In this document: positions 50,700-60,385 of the stretch, piece after piece | How the letters are laid out: the number at the start of each line of letters is the position of its first letter | Numbering within the stretch: the stretch's first letter is position 1 | Origin: Histomonas meleagridis | Lineage: Eukaryota > Parabasalia > Tritrichomonadida > Dientamoebidae | NCBI GenBank assembly: GCA_020186115.1 | Contig: WSYJ01000179.1 | Location: 1 to 64,000, forward strand | Reading direction: 5' to 3' | Length of the DNA stretch: 64,000 bases | Notes under the pieces: model-generated | What the model was told of the DNA's origin: nothing | Databases searched by the model: none | The model's input: only the letters and a program-made list of their open reading frames with translations | Position numbers and translations under genes: made by a program

Positions 50700-51660
50700 T
50701 TTAATTGAGCTCCCTTTCTAAAAGCAATTTAACAATTTCTGTATGACCTTTTGAAGATACATACACAAGTGCCATATTAAATATTTAAAATAATTATCAA
50801 ATATTATTTTGAAATATCAAATTATTAAGAAACATTTTAAATAAATCAAATAAATATCTTTTGCATGAATATTAATTCCTTTTTGCTTTAAAATGTATGA
50901 AACAAGTTCAATATTCCCTGAAAATGAAGCAAAAACTAAAATATCTTCTGGAATTTGATTGTTTTTAAGGAAATATTTTACAAGAAAATGTTTCCAATTT
51001 TTGCTGTTTCATTCATGATAATTTCATTAATTTTCATTCCTTCTTTTTCCAAATATGTAAAAATTTCATAATTAAAATATGAACCACATTTTTCTCCTAA
51101 TTCGTCTAATTGATTAATATCTTCAATTTTATTTTCACAAAGATATTTAAAGATATCATTTCGATGAAACATAATTGCTGATTTATATGCATCTTCAAAT
51201 GATGAATGATTTTGTTCACATATATGAATGATTTCTTCATTTCCACCTGCAATTGCATATTTACCTGTATCTTCTACATTTGCACCATTCATAAGTAAAT
51301 ATTTAAAACATTTAACTGAAGAAAAAAATACTGCATAATCAATTAATGTAACATCCCGATAATTAATAAATGAACATCTTTTATAAAGTGATGGTTTAAT
51401 TTTCTGATTAAAATCGAATTCATTTTGTGATGATATTTTTTGATGTTTTTCGATTTCATCATTTCGAATTCTTTTCGCAATTTCATTCGGATTATTTCCT
51501 TCTTTAATTAATTTCTTATGAACTTCAATTTGAACCAAAATCATTCTTTATAGTTCTTCATAAACGATATTTTCTTGATCATATAAATATTTATATCTAT
51601 CTAATTTATCTTGATTAATATGAACAAAAACATCAAATAATAAAATCTTTGTGAAAAGAA
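50700..51660 (-). pseudogene. DUF3447/ankyrin-repeat protein with frameshifts
   Basis: A 188-codon frame (51544-50978) is the best-preserved copy of the DUF3447 region in the window: SLYKRCSFINYRDVTLIDYA, KCFKYLLMNGANVEDTGKYA, GGNEEIIHICEQNHSSFEDA, NEIIMNETAKIGNIF. It is shifted at its 5' side (upstream KYLYDQENIVYEEL is in another frame) and at its 3' side. There KYFLKNNQIPEDILVFASFS and GNIELVSYILKQKGINI lead into one ankyrin unit at 50700-50880 with the same AT-rich spacer as in the arrays. No promoter is evident. It is paralogous to 238-1253. Confidence 0.65.
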
Positions 51661-52502
51661 ATTTGCTTTACATGAAAAGATGCGGAAGGAGCTCATCAAA
51701 CAACAATAACATTCAGTTTTATAATGATATCTTATCGCATGCGTAATTTATTCAATAAATTTTATAGCAAATAATTTTGAAAATTTGTAAATAGAATTTT
51801 TATATGCAAAATATTTTTATGAGAACAACTATGGTTAATATTAACTCTACAATTTCAATACGGAATTAAACTACGTACCATCGAAACATAATGAGCTATT
51901 GGCTGCTACTTTATAATTTTTTTTCCATTTTTTGAAATTTTTAAATGTTTTAAAAAGATGATAGATTTGCATATACTTAATGCAAACTATGATAAAATCA
52001 TAAAAATTCGAAAATTATAAAAACTTTATTTATTATATGTTTATTATATATACAATAAAAATAGTGATTTTCATATAAACGTGTTTTTTCAAAATATTGA
52101 GAAAATGGATCTTTTTCAATAAGAGATAAAATAAAAACATTATTAGTGGTGATATTGTATTGACTACATTTACATTTTAATGATATTTTTTTTAAATTAA
52201 ACTTGATATTTGTCACTGAAAAGATCCTTATTCATTATTACAAAAATGCATTTCTTCATTAATAACATATAATTTCAAATTTAAAGATACAAAAAAAAAA
52301 TATTGAAAATTTTCAATGAATAATCTTTAAGCTTTTTAAAAATAATTGAGTAAAATCTGATCGTTTTCACGACAATCATTAATACTGTAAACTATTCAAA
52401 AAATTCTATGTAAATTTGTTCGGCCATATTTTGATTGTATTTTCTATGCTTATTTGTTTGGCTATTTTTTTTGAATGCATTTGAAAAAAATTCCAAAATT
52501 GC
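51661..52502. other. Spacer; 5' region of the MLF-like gene
   Basis: AT-rich with no gene on either strand; an open minus frame at 51998-52216 is low complexity. It contains the recurrent motif at 52386. Confidence 0.5.
52386..52399 (+). promoter_or_regulatory. Recurrent motif TGTAAACTATTCAA
   Basis: Exact copy, 120 bases before the predicted start site of the MLF-like gene. Confidence 0.4.
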
Positions 52503-52512
52503 TTCATTTTAA
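52503..52512 (+). promoter_or_regulatory. Inr-like element of the MLF-like gene
   Basis: TTCATTTTAA with A52506 as predicted start site, ten bases before the ATG. Confidence 0.5.
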
Positions 52513-52515
52513 TTT

Positions 52516-53043
52516 ATGTTCGGTTTATTTGGAGATCCTTTCTTTGGATACAGTCCATTCCATCGTTTTGGATTAAGTAGTCATGATTTCCACATATTAA
52601 ATCAACTCCAAGATTTATTTGAAGATTCTTCTGATGATGAAGAGTCAACCGAAGAGAAACCAAAATCTAAATCCAGTGATAAAGAAGAGAAATCAAATGG
52701 AAACAATTCCAAATCATATCAAAAATTTTCACAAATTCGAAGTTCATATTTTAATGGCCCAAGTCTTATTGAGGAAACTAGAGAACGTACTTGTGATGGC
52801 TCAACAGGATCAGTCAAGGAAACGACCACAAGAAGGATTGGCGATAAATGGTGCACTATTGAAGAAGAAACAAATAAAAATGGAGAAAAAGTAACACGGG
52901 AAAAGTGGCACAATGTTGCTGAAAACGAAGTTGAAAAGTTTAAATCGAAATGGGAAAAGCATCGTGGTCAATTTGGGTTTGAACATTTGAGTCTTACTGG
53001 ACCAAATGATAATAAGAAAGAAGAAAAAGATCAAGATCAATAA
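52516..53043 (+). CDS. Myeloid leukemia factor (MLF)-like protein
   Basis: 175 residues: a short Phe/Gly-rich start (MFGLFGDPFFGYSPFHRFGL), an acidic Ser/Lys-rich disordered linker, then a compact block with LIEETRERTCDGSTGSV and TTTRRIGDKWCTIEEETNKN, then REKWHNVAENEVEKFKSKW. The RERT-DG and R-x-I-G-D-K pattern, repeated beta strands and the basic/acidic tail resemble MLF-family proteins, which act as nucleocytoplasmic adaptors in animals and are encoded by several anaerobic protists. Assignment is by pattern only. The TAA stop is in TAAAAAAG. Compact promoter with Inr at the usual distance. Confidence 0.55.
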   Translation: MFGLFGDPFFGYSPFHRFGLSSHDFHILNQLQDLFEDSSDDEESTEEKPKSKSSDKEEKSNGNNSKSYQKFSQIRSSYFNGPSLIEETRERTCDGSTGSVKETTTRRIGDKWCTIEEETNKNGEKVTREKWHNVAENEVEKFKSKWEKHRGQFGFEHLSLTGPNDNKKEEKDQDQ

Positions 53044-53321
53044 AAAAGCAATAAATATAATAAATAATTAAATGTTTAAAAATTTTATTTAAAAAATTTA
53101 AAATTGTGCTTATTTTCATGTCAATCTTTTACCATGTTAAAAAAGTGAGTTCAAAAAAATGATTTTCCACAATTGGGGTGCCCTCGATTTGAACTGTAAT
53201 TGTCTTCCACTTTTGATAAGTTTCACATTACAAAAATATAAGAAAAAGTTATATTTGTAATTCTATCGGTTTTTTGTTCAAGCAATAAAATAACCGCCTT
53301 TCTGACTTTGTTAACTCTATA

Positions 53322-55721
53322 ATGCCTGTACTCTTGTGTTTTATTACCATTGCTTTCAGCACAATTCCAGATGATAGTGAAATAACCTATCTTGGCACAT
53401 ATCATCTCCTCAACACAGGTGACAAGAATGGAATTGATGGCGAAGACATTAACGTCAAACCTGCATGGTTGAAAGGTTATACAGGCAAAGGAACCAAAAT
53501 ATCCATTTATGACATGGGATCACTATATACTCATGAAGATCTCATCGACAATTTTGATTTTAATCAAACGTGGAACATTCACACACAAACAAGAGAACCA
53601 ATATCCTTTGATAATACTCATGGCACATGCACTTCAGCACTTGCTTCTGCATCCAACAATGGGAAAGGTAGTGTTGGTGTTGCCTATGATTCAAAATGGT
53701 CCATGATTGTCGACATGGAAAACATTTCCACAGGTATAAAGAACCTCACTGCCATCCTAGAGCTCTATGGGCTGACTACATATGACATCCGTTCCATGTC
53801 ACTCGCAATGCTTGGTATCAAAAAGAACGGAAACGATTATATGGTACCATTTATTGACTTTGACGAAGTCTCCACTTTCTTTGATGATTCCACTCACAAG
53901 CGCAACGGCCTTGGCCAACTTTTCTTCCATGCAGCCGGTAATCTTGGGCATGTTGGGGAAGATGCGAACATTGATTTCTTAGGCGGGGTTCGCCAAGTTA
54001 TGCATATGGGAGCATCTTCCCGCCGCGGCCAACCAATTGGCTATTCTGAGATTGGCTGCATCTTTGCGAACACTCCATCAAGCGGCAGCGAGGTCACAAT
54101 GAATCCCTTTCGGTATGATCCCTCCATTTACACTGCTAGTTGTAAAGATAAAAATTCGTATGGCGATTTCGGTGGAACATCAGCAGCAGCACCGATTGCG
54201 TCAGGTATTGCTGCATTAGTTCTTGAAGCGAATCCTAATCTTACGTGGCGTGATGTCCAATATATATTAGCACTCACAGCAACAATTAATGATCCGAAGC
54301 ATCCGATGTGGCTTAAAAACGCTGCCGGATACAATTATCATTATACGCAAGGATTCGGAAGACTTGATGCTGCACTTGCGACACATGTTGCTTCGAATTG
54401 GACAAATGTTGCTCCTGAAGTACATGTAACATCGAAAAGCGTCAATAATGAATATAATATTCCAAAAGTATTTGATGATTTTGCTGAAATCGAACTTGAA
54501 GTTCCTTCAGGTGTCCAATTCACAGAGTTTATCAGCTTCAAGTTTGGAATAACTCGAAAAACATTAGCGAATTACCATTTCATTCTTACATCGCCACAAG
54601 GAACAAAATACAAATTATTGTTCCCGGCGCCTGTGTTTAAGGCAAAGCCAGATATTGCATTCTATCCAAGTGACCACATGCGAATTGGATGTCGTGCTTT
54701 CTTCGGTGAGAATCCAACTGGAATTTGGAAGCTGAAGTTTAAGACCGAGTCATATTATGTCGGCGATAAGTTATTACATCCACGAATCGAAGTTTGGGGT
54801 AATGCTGAAAAGCCTAATCTCCCTTTAATCGAGCGTAGAAAGGCAGCAGAAGATACATTTGTTAAGTATCCAGAGAGCTCAACACGAGCCGAGGAAGCAA
54901 TCACTGTCGAAAACGCTGTTTGCGGTGAAACAATGAAAATTTCACTCGCTCTAAATGAATCACGTGGAGAAATTAATGAAAAAAATCCAATTCCAATTGT
55001 TTTATTCGATGGTACAAAGACATTTAATCTCGCAACATTGACCTCTAACCCTTATTCAATGCCTGCTCCTTGCGTGTTTGCTGATAACTCAAGTTATACT
55101 TTGATTGCTCATATTCATGATGCTGATACTTCTATTGTTGATTATGTATCGACAAAAGTGACATTCAGGAACGTTAAGGAGCCAAACGTTCTCCTCAAAC
55201 CGAAACCGTACGATGTGGTGAACGTTAACGACGGTTTGGACTTGTTATGGACAAATAATTATACGAAACTTAAGTACGGATTATATAACGAAAAGGTTTC
55301 TGTTGACGTGATTGATATTGAAACAAATGAAATTATCTCAAGCCAAAATTTCTTGGTTGGACCTGATTCCGGTGGATTACATGTTCCATTAGAAAAGGAA
55401 TGTTTGAAGTGCGTTGTAACTATTACACCAGTGTATGAAGCTGAAGAAAATGCGTGCGCTTCGTTTATTGCGCCATTTAGTGCTGTGAACCAATCGAAAG
55501 CACCTGGAAAGTTCCCACTGAACTTAAACGTAAATGGAAAATGCGGTGTGCCAAATGGAATTGTAGTTGATGAAAATACATCAAAGAAATGGGTGATCCC
55601 TGTTGTTGTGGTCGTTGTTGTTTTAGTATGTGTTGTGGTTGTTGTTACTATAGTGTGCTTATGCAAAAAGAAAAATTCAAACAAAAGAGAAATATTGAGC
55701 AAAGAAATCGATTTAGTATAG
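53322..55721 (+). CDS. Subtilisin-family (kexin/furin-like) serine protease, type I membrane protein
   Basis: 799 residues: a short signal peptide (MPVLLCFITIAFS), an S8 catalytic domain with Asp64 (SIYDMGSLYTHEDL), His100 (NTHGTCTSALASA), oxyanion Asn207 (FHAAGNLG) and Ser287 (FGGTSAAAPIASG), then a P domain (~355-510) as in proprotein convertases, and two further beta-rich domains. A Val-rich membrane helix (~755-778) and a basic tail close it. The catalytic residues are all present. Unlike most convertases no pro-peptide of normal length precedes the catalytic domain (only ~30 residues), so its activation must differ. It may process surface proteins or act on host proteins. The codons are less AT-rich than neighbours. 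Stop TAG followed by TAAA. Confidence 0.95.
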   Translation: MPVLLCFITIAFSTIPDDSEITYLGTYHLLNTGDKNGIDGEDINVKPAWLKGYTGKGTKISIYDMGSLYTHEDLIDNFDFNQTWNIHTQTREPISFDNTHGTCTSALASASNNGKGSVGVAYDSKWSMIVDMENISTGIKNLTAILELYGLTTYDIRSMSLAMLGIKKNGNDYMVPFIDFDEVSTFFDDSTHKRNGLGQLFFHAAGNLGHVGEDANIDFLGGVRQVMHMGASSRRGQPIGYSEIGCIFANTPSSGSEVTMNPFRYDPSIYTASCKDKNSYGDFGGTSAAAPIASGIAALVLEANPNLTWRDVQYILALTATINDPKHPMWLKNAAGYNYHYTQGFGRLDAALATHVASNWTNVAPEVHVTSKSVNNEYNIPKVFDDFAEIELEVPSGVQFTEFISFKFGITRKTLANYHFILTSPQGTKYKLLFPAPVFKAKPDIAFYPSDHMRIGCRAFFGENPTGIWKLKFKTESYYVGDKLLHPRIEVWGNAEKPNLPLIERRKAAEDTFVKYPESSTRAEEAITVENAVCGETMKISLALNESRGEINEKNPIPIVLFDGTKTFNLATLTSNPYSMPAPCVFADNSSYTLIAHIHDADTSIVDYVSTKVTFRNVKEPNVLLKPKPYDVVNVNDGLDLLWTNNYTKLKYGLYNEKVSVDVIDIETNEIISSQNFLVGPDSGGLHVPLEKECLKCVVTITPVYEAEENACASFIAPFSAVNQSKAPGKFPLNLNVNGKCGVPNGIVVDENTSKKWVIPVVVVVVVLVCVVVVVTIVCLCKKKNSNKREILSKEIDLV

Positions 55722-57160
55722 TAAAAAATATAGTTATGTGATGTTGAAGATCTTTGATTTATTTAATGAGTTTGTAAATAATTTATAAATTTGTGGAAAT
55801 TAAGAGTTGTTAAAAGGAATTAATTTATAATTATGCATAATCTTGAAATACAGAAATAGAACAGACCATAGTTGGTAAGCGCGACGTTTGCTATGGATTT
55901 ATTTGTTTAATAAGTAGTTTGCCATGATAATGATAATATTTTTTTATAAGTTGAATAAGGTTTATAGGATTAAATTTGTTGTTTGTTGTTTGGTTTTGAG
56001 AATTCGATTAAAATTTGTGTGGATGAATTAAAATTTATATTGGGATTACTTCCGTGAATAAAAGTAGATTCTCACTTGCTAAAACACTTACCAGAATGGT
56101 TTCCACCGTAATCACAAAATGTTGTTTCAAAATAAAATTGCATTTTTTTTCTTCCTTTTAAAAACATAACAAAAATTAATATTCCATGTGATTTTAGATT
56201 ACCTTTTTAGAGTGGATTTTTGCGGTCATAACCATTTTTCGGGCAAACTCTTGGAAATGTCCATTCAGAAATTTTGTAATTACTTTTTCTAGCTTGCACA
56301 CTTAAAATATCCAAAAACATTTCAATCAAAACTACTTTGTCTATATAGATTTAAACTTATAAAATATATTTGCACATATGTAAAAATTTATATTATCATT
56401 GGTTTTCAGAAATGAGGAAAAATAAATTGTGCAATTTTCTCAAATATTTTCAATTTAGAGAAAAGGTGAATTAATTGTAAAATTACATACTAACGAGTAT
56501 TTCCGTACAATAGTACTTAAAGTTGTTTCTAAAAATTTAAAGATGAATTTTATATTAGAGATATTTTTTTAATCAATTTGTATAATTCTAATTTTATTAT
56601 ATTTTAAAAAAAATTTCTAATAGCTATTAGATTGATTTCGAAATCGAATTTGAATGAAAGCACGAGTAAAAATCATTCAAATTGCTCTTATCGTTACCAT
56701 AAACAGTTAACATGGATATATTTAATTAAATAATATAATCTAGAAACATCAAGATTTTAGTAACTTAATATAATAAAATGAAACATTTTTCAATATTCCG
56801 AGGGAATTTTTATAGGAGAAAAGAAAAGATTAAAAAATTTAATGATTAAAACAGTATTTTCCCAGGAAAAAGTTGTCACCATATCGAAAATTATGTAACA
56901 AATTTGTTACATGATTAATGAGTTCGAAAAATTCTGATTTCATTCAAAAGAAAAATAGAAAGGAATAAAGTGCATAAATTCGAGACACTTTTCAAATATA
57001 AATAACGTATTTTTCGAGGCAAGCATTCGGTCAGCGTTTATTCGGGGCCACCCCGGCAGAGTTTTTTAAAATTAATATGTCTTATCAAATGACCAATGTT
57101 TTTTCGTCCGTAAACTATTCAATTTTTACAGAAAATGTTTATAGTTGTCAGTTGATATTT
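55722..57160. other. 1.4-kb spacer with one recurrent motif near its end
   Basis: AT-rich, with no coding signal on either strand that I trust. A GC-rich patch with a short palindrome (CGGGGCCACCCCG) lies at about 57036-57049. Confidence 0.5.
57110..57122 (+). promoter_or_regulatory. Recurrent motif GTAAACTATTCAA
   Basis: 13-base copy about 50 bases before the Inr-like cluster of the BspA-like relic. Confidence 0.4.
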
Positions 57161-57178
57161 TCACTTCATTTTTCATTT
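57161..57178 (+). promoter_or_regulatory. Inr-like cluster of the BspA-like relic
   Basis: TCACTTCATTTTTCATTT overlaps the full trichomonad Inr pattern (TCAYTWYTCATTA) and lies just upstream of the signal-peptide ATG at 57188. Confidence 0.5.
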
Positions 57179-57187
57179 GTATTCAAC

Positions 57188-58420
57188 ATGATCCTATTGC
57201 TTTTCATTCATTCATTAAGTTCCTCATTTGATACTGGCACAGGTATTTTTAATTTGGATAGTTATGATACCACTGATAATCAGTATCATAATGATCCAAA
57301 TTTGAGATCTCAGGTAACTACTTTAGTCATTTAAAGTGGAGTCACAACAATTAAGGGAAATTCTTTTGAAAATTGGGGATGTACAAGTGTTGAAATAGAA
57401 GAAGGAGTCACAACAATTTCAGAATATGCCTTAATGAATTGCAAATCACTTCAAACCATTTATATCCCTAATGGCTTAACACAAATTGACTTTAAGGCTT
57501 TTTTTGGTTGCATAAGTCAAACATCTTTCTCTGTGAGTCCTGATAATCAATATCTGACAGTTAATGATGGAGTACTTTATAATAAGAACTTAGAAACATT
57601 ATATAGTTATCCAAAAGGTAAAACAGACGCATCATTTACAATTCCTTCATCTGTAACAGGTTTACAAATCTATTCATTTTATAAATGCACTGACTTAGGG
57701 AATGTGATAATGACTGATTCTATTGCTTTTGGTTCTTATGTTTTTGCTTTCAGCACAGCATTGAAAAGTGTATCTTTTTCAAGTTCTTTATTCTCTATTT
57801 CTGAAGGCTTGTTCTAAGGATGCATATCACTTCAATCGATAAATATTCCAAAATGTAGAACAATCATGAACAATGTTTTTCTTGATTGTACAGGCTGAGA
57901 AACAGCAGTTATTGTATGTGATTATTACATTTACCAAGGTTCATTTACACGTTGTTCAAGTTTGAAAACAGTTACACTTCCAGATAGTTTAACTACAATA
58001 GGAGCAAGTGCATTTCTAGAATGTTCATCATTAGAAACAGTTGAGATTGGATCATATGTTAAGGAAATTGGAAATGATGCATTTAGTGGATGCACGAATC
58101 TTAAATGCATATATTATAATGGTTAAGCTGAACCAAGTAAAATGGGAACTAATGTTTTTGCAGGTGTTACTGCTGATTATGTTATAGTAATAGTTACATA
58201 TACAGGTTCAACATTTGGAGGATTAAGCACTCTTATAGGCACATTTGAGGATTGTATACCAGCAACGCCATCAGAGTCTCCAACAGAATACCCATCACCA
58301 ACAGACTCAGCAACAGAATCAACAGAAAATAATGGAAGCAAAACATATGTAATGTCCGCTGTATTAATGATCGTAATGAGAGATTTCTGTGAAAATTTAT
58401 GGTATATGGCAAATGATTAA
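57188..58420 (+). pseudogene. BspA-like LRR surface protein with four in-frame stops
   Basis: One frame runs from the signal peptide (MILLLFIHSLSSSF) to the Ser/Thr/Pro linker (CIPATPSESPTEYPSPTDSA) without a frameshift, through seven or eight LRR_5 repeats (ALMNCKSLQTIYIPNGLTQI; SFTRCSSLKTVTLPDSLTTI). It is broken by TAA at 57332, TAA at 57815, TGA near 57897 and TAA near 58123. By comparison with family repeats, the three TAA codons sit where Gln would fit. The expected membrane helix after GSKTYVMSAVLM is lost in unrelated sequence. A normal promoter remains. The decay is by substitution only, so it is probably recent. Confidence 0.75.
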
Positions 58421-58478
58421 TAATACTCAAGCAATATTTGATGAAAATTTCATTATGCGAAAGAGAAACAACAAAAAA

Positions 58479-58575
58479 ATGAAATTGGAAATTATTTAAA
58501 TTATTTTCTACAGCACTTATTTTTGGCATCTTCAAAAGGCCATACAGAAATAGTTAAATTACTTCATCATGTCGA
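58479..58575 (+). repeat. Single ankyrin-derived unit with its spacer
   Basis: GGAAATTATTTAAATTATTT, then CAGCACTT and codons for LASSKGHTEIVKLL: the same spacer-plus-ankyrin block as in the arrays at 11.8 and 19 kb, in opposite orientation and isolated. It shows that the block moves as a unit. Confidence 0.7.
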
Positions 58576-59160
58576 AATTGTTAAATTAATTCGTGAAAAA
58601 TCGCCAAGTAAATGTACGTTTTGTAAATTTACATGAAAAGGTGTCGGTCTTTAAAAAACATAAAGATGATTTCAAAGTATAAACTGGTTGTAAAAAACAT
58701 CGATTCCTTTGCATAAAAATAAGTTACAAATATGATATTTCAGTAAGAAATAAGATTTTGGCGAACTCTGAAAAAAAAAATAAATCAACCCAGATGCTAC
58801 TGATTTTTTACCAATCGGAGAAAACACAGAAGAAACATGTTTCATTTAATCCGTGTGAGTATGCTTTAATTAGTTTCAGTTGAGGCTATTATAGTTGTTG
58901 ATTCTACAAGTACTTGTTCTATTGAATTGGTAAATTCACATGACTGTTAAATTTTGAATGCTACTGATTTTTTACAACCACATTTTTTTGAATGCATGAA
59001 CCGTTTTTTATGGTTTTCCCACAACAAAAGTCCCAACTTTTCACTTCACAAACATGCTCTTGAAACGAAAAAACATAAAAAAAACGACTTATTTAATTGA
59101 AATTTAAATGTGTCGTATTTAGATTGGAACATTCAAATTTCAATGCAAAATTGTGAGCAT
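58576..59160. other. Spacer, no gene seen
   Basis: Contains two copies of GCTACTGATTTTTTAC (near 58796 and 58960). No coding signal. Confidence 0.45.
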
Positions 59161-59165
59161 AAAAG

Positions 59166-59173
59166 TCATTTGT
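59166..59173 (+). promoter_or_regulatory. Inr-like element of the calcineurin-B-like gene
   Basis: TCATTTGT, ten bases before the ATG at 59178. It fixes the start upstream of the in-frame TAG. Confidence 0.5.
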
Positions 59174-59177
59174 TTTT

Positions 59178-59780
59178 ATGGGAAATCGTGTCAGCAGAAT
59201 TACTTTCAAAAAAGATAAGCTTACAAGAAAAATGGTTGATGATTTATAGAAATCAACCCATTTTACAGCAGATGAAATCAGAATTTTTTATTCGAAATTT
59301 AAAGACCTTATAAAAGAATATAAGCATAATCCTGGAATCAAAATGAACAGCTTTAAAGATATTTTTGGCATCTCAAGTAGGGAATTAGCTGAACTTACCT
59401 TTTCGGGATTTGATCTTAATGGTGACGGTGTTATTGATTTTAATGAATTTATTCATGGATTTTCATCAATTTGCGAAAGAGCACCTCAAGTGGAAAGATT
59501 GAAATTTGGTTTCAATATGTTTGATCTTGACAAAGATGGTTTTATAAAAACAAGTGATCTCAAAGAAATCATGCAACTCATCGCAAGTCAAAAAATGTCG
59601 TACCTTCCTTCTGATCAAATCGAAGTTTTGGTTGAAACAGCAATCCAAAACTTTGATCCTGATCAGAAAGGAACTATTGATTTCGATACATTTAAAATTA
59701 ATGTTTCAAAGTATACATTTTTATCTAATATCGGTAGTGTTGATTTAAATAAATACTTATCAAATGATCCAAAGAAGTAA
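59178..59780 (+). CDS. Calcineurin B-like EF-hand protein with an in-frame TAG
   Basis: From 59178 the frame reads MGNRVSRITFKKDKLTRKMV, DDL, then TAG at 59247-59249, and continues with KSTHFTADEIRIFYSKF and the four-helix EF-hand body. MGN at the start is a myristoylation site, typical of calcineurin B and CBL proteins. The canonical calcium loops are DLNGDGVIDFNE, DLDKDGFIKTSD and DPDQKGTIDFDT; the first EF hand is degenerate. The TAG falls where a CAG (Gln) would fit. Without read-through translation could only start at the ATG at 59343, losing the first EF hand and the lipid anchor. A regulatory subunit of protein phosphatase 2B or a CBL-like calcium sensor. Either a young nonsense allele, an error, or read-through. 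Confidence 0.7.
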
Positions 59781-60385
59781 CTTCAGTTTTGGAAAAATTA
59801 TTTTATTATTGAATAAAAATATTTTCCATTGGAATTTGTTCTTTTTTAAAATGATAGTAAGAGTGTTTAAATATATAATAAACAAATTAAATCTTTTACT
59901 CAATTTTTAAAAATATTACAAATAAAAGCTGAATGAAATTGTAAGAAAACACATTTTTTTTTAGTAGAAGACGTGATAAAATATATAATGCGAAAGGGTA
60001 AATAAGTATTAAACTAAATTTAAAAAGTGTTTAAGAAGAAAGTATGATCAAGCATGCAGTTTGATATTCGACAAAACCAACACTTGATCTTAATGCAGGG
60101 AGATACATTTCATTAGACAAATCAGATAAATTTGAAAATTTCAACTTTATCGAAATTAATTTCTTTTGTGATAGGTATATAAAAAATATTCTAAAAATTT
60201 GGTTGATGGAACAGCGATTAGTTATATAAGTGCAAATTGTTGGAATGTTATAAATTCATATATCGTTACCTCAAAGAACTCAATCAGTTCTGAATCTTCC
60301 AATGAATCGAACCAGCTGTCTAATTTTCAAAGATAGTTAAAAATAGCTTTTACAATACAATAAGCACAAACTTAAATGTAGTAAA
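59781..60385. other. Spacer with a short decayed frame
   Basis: A plus-strand frame from 60044 (MIKHAV, TGA, then STKPTLDLNAGRYISLDK and a few more codons) may be a fragment of an old gene. It carries one stop, and I do not name it. The rest is AT-rich. Confidence 0.35.

Noticed and set aside
55259-55702. 147-codon antisense frame in the subtilisin gene
   Set aside because: Thr-rich shadow of the Val-rich membrane helix region.
55866-55893. Possible tRNA (CCATAG...CTATGG)
   Set aside because: Only a 6-bp stem, with no T-loop GTTC and no cloverleaf.
57188-59249. Alternative genetic code with TAA/TAG as Gln
   Set aside because: Intact genes in the same window end with TAA, TAG and TGA immediately at conserved C-termini, so the code is standard.
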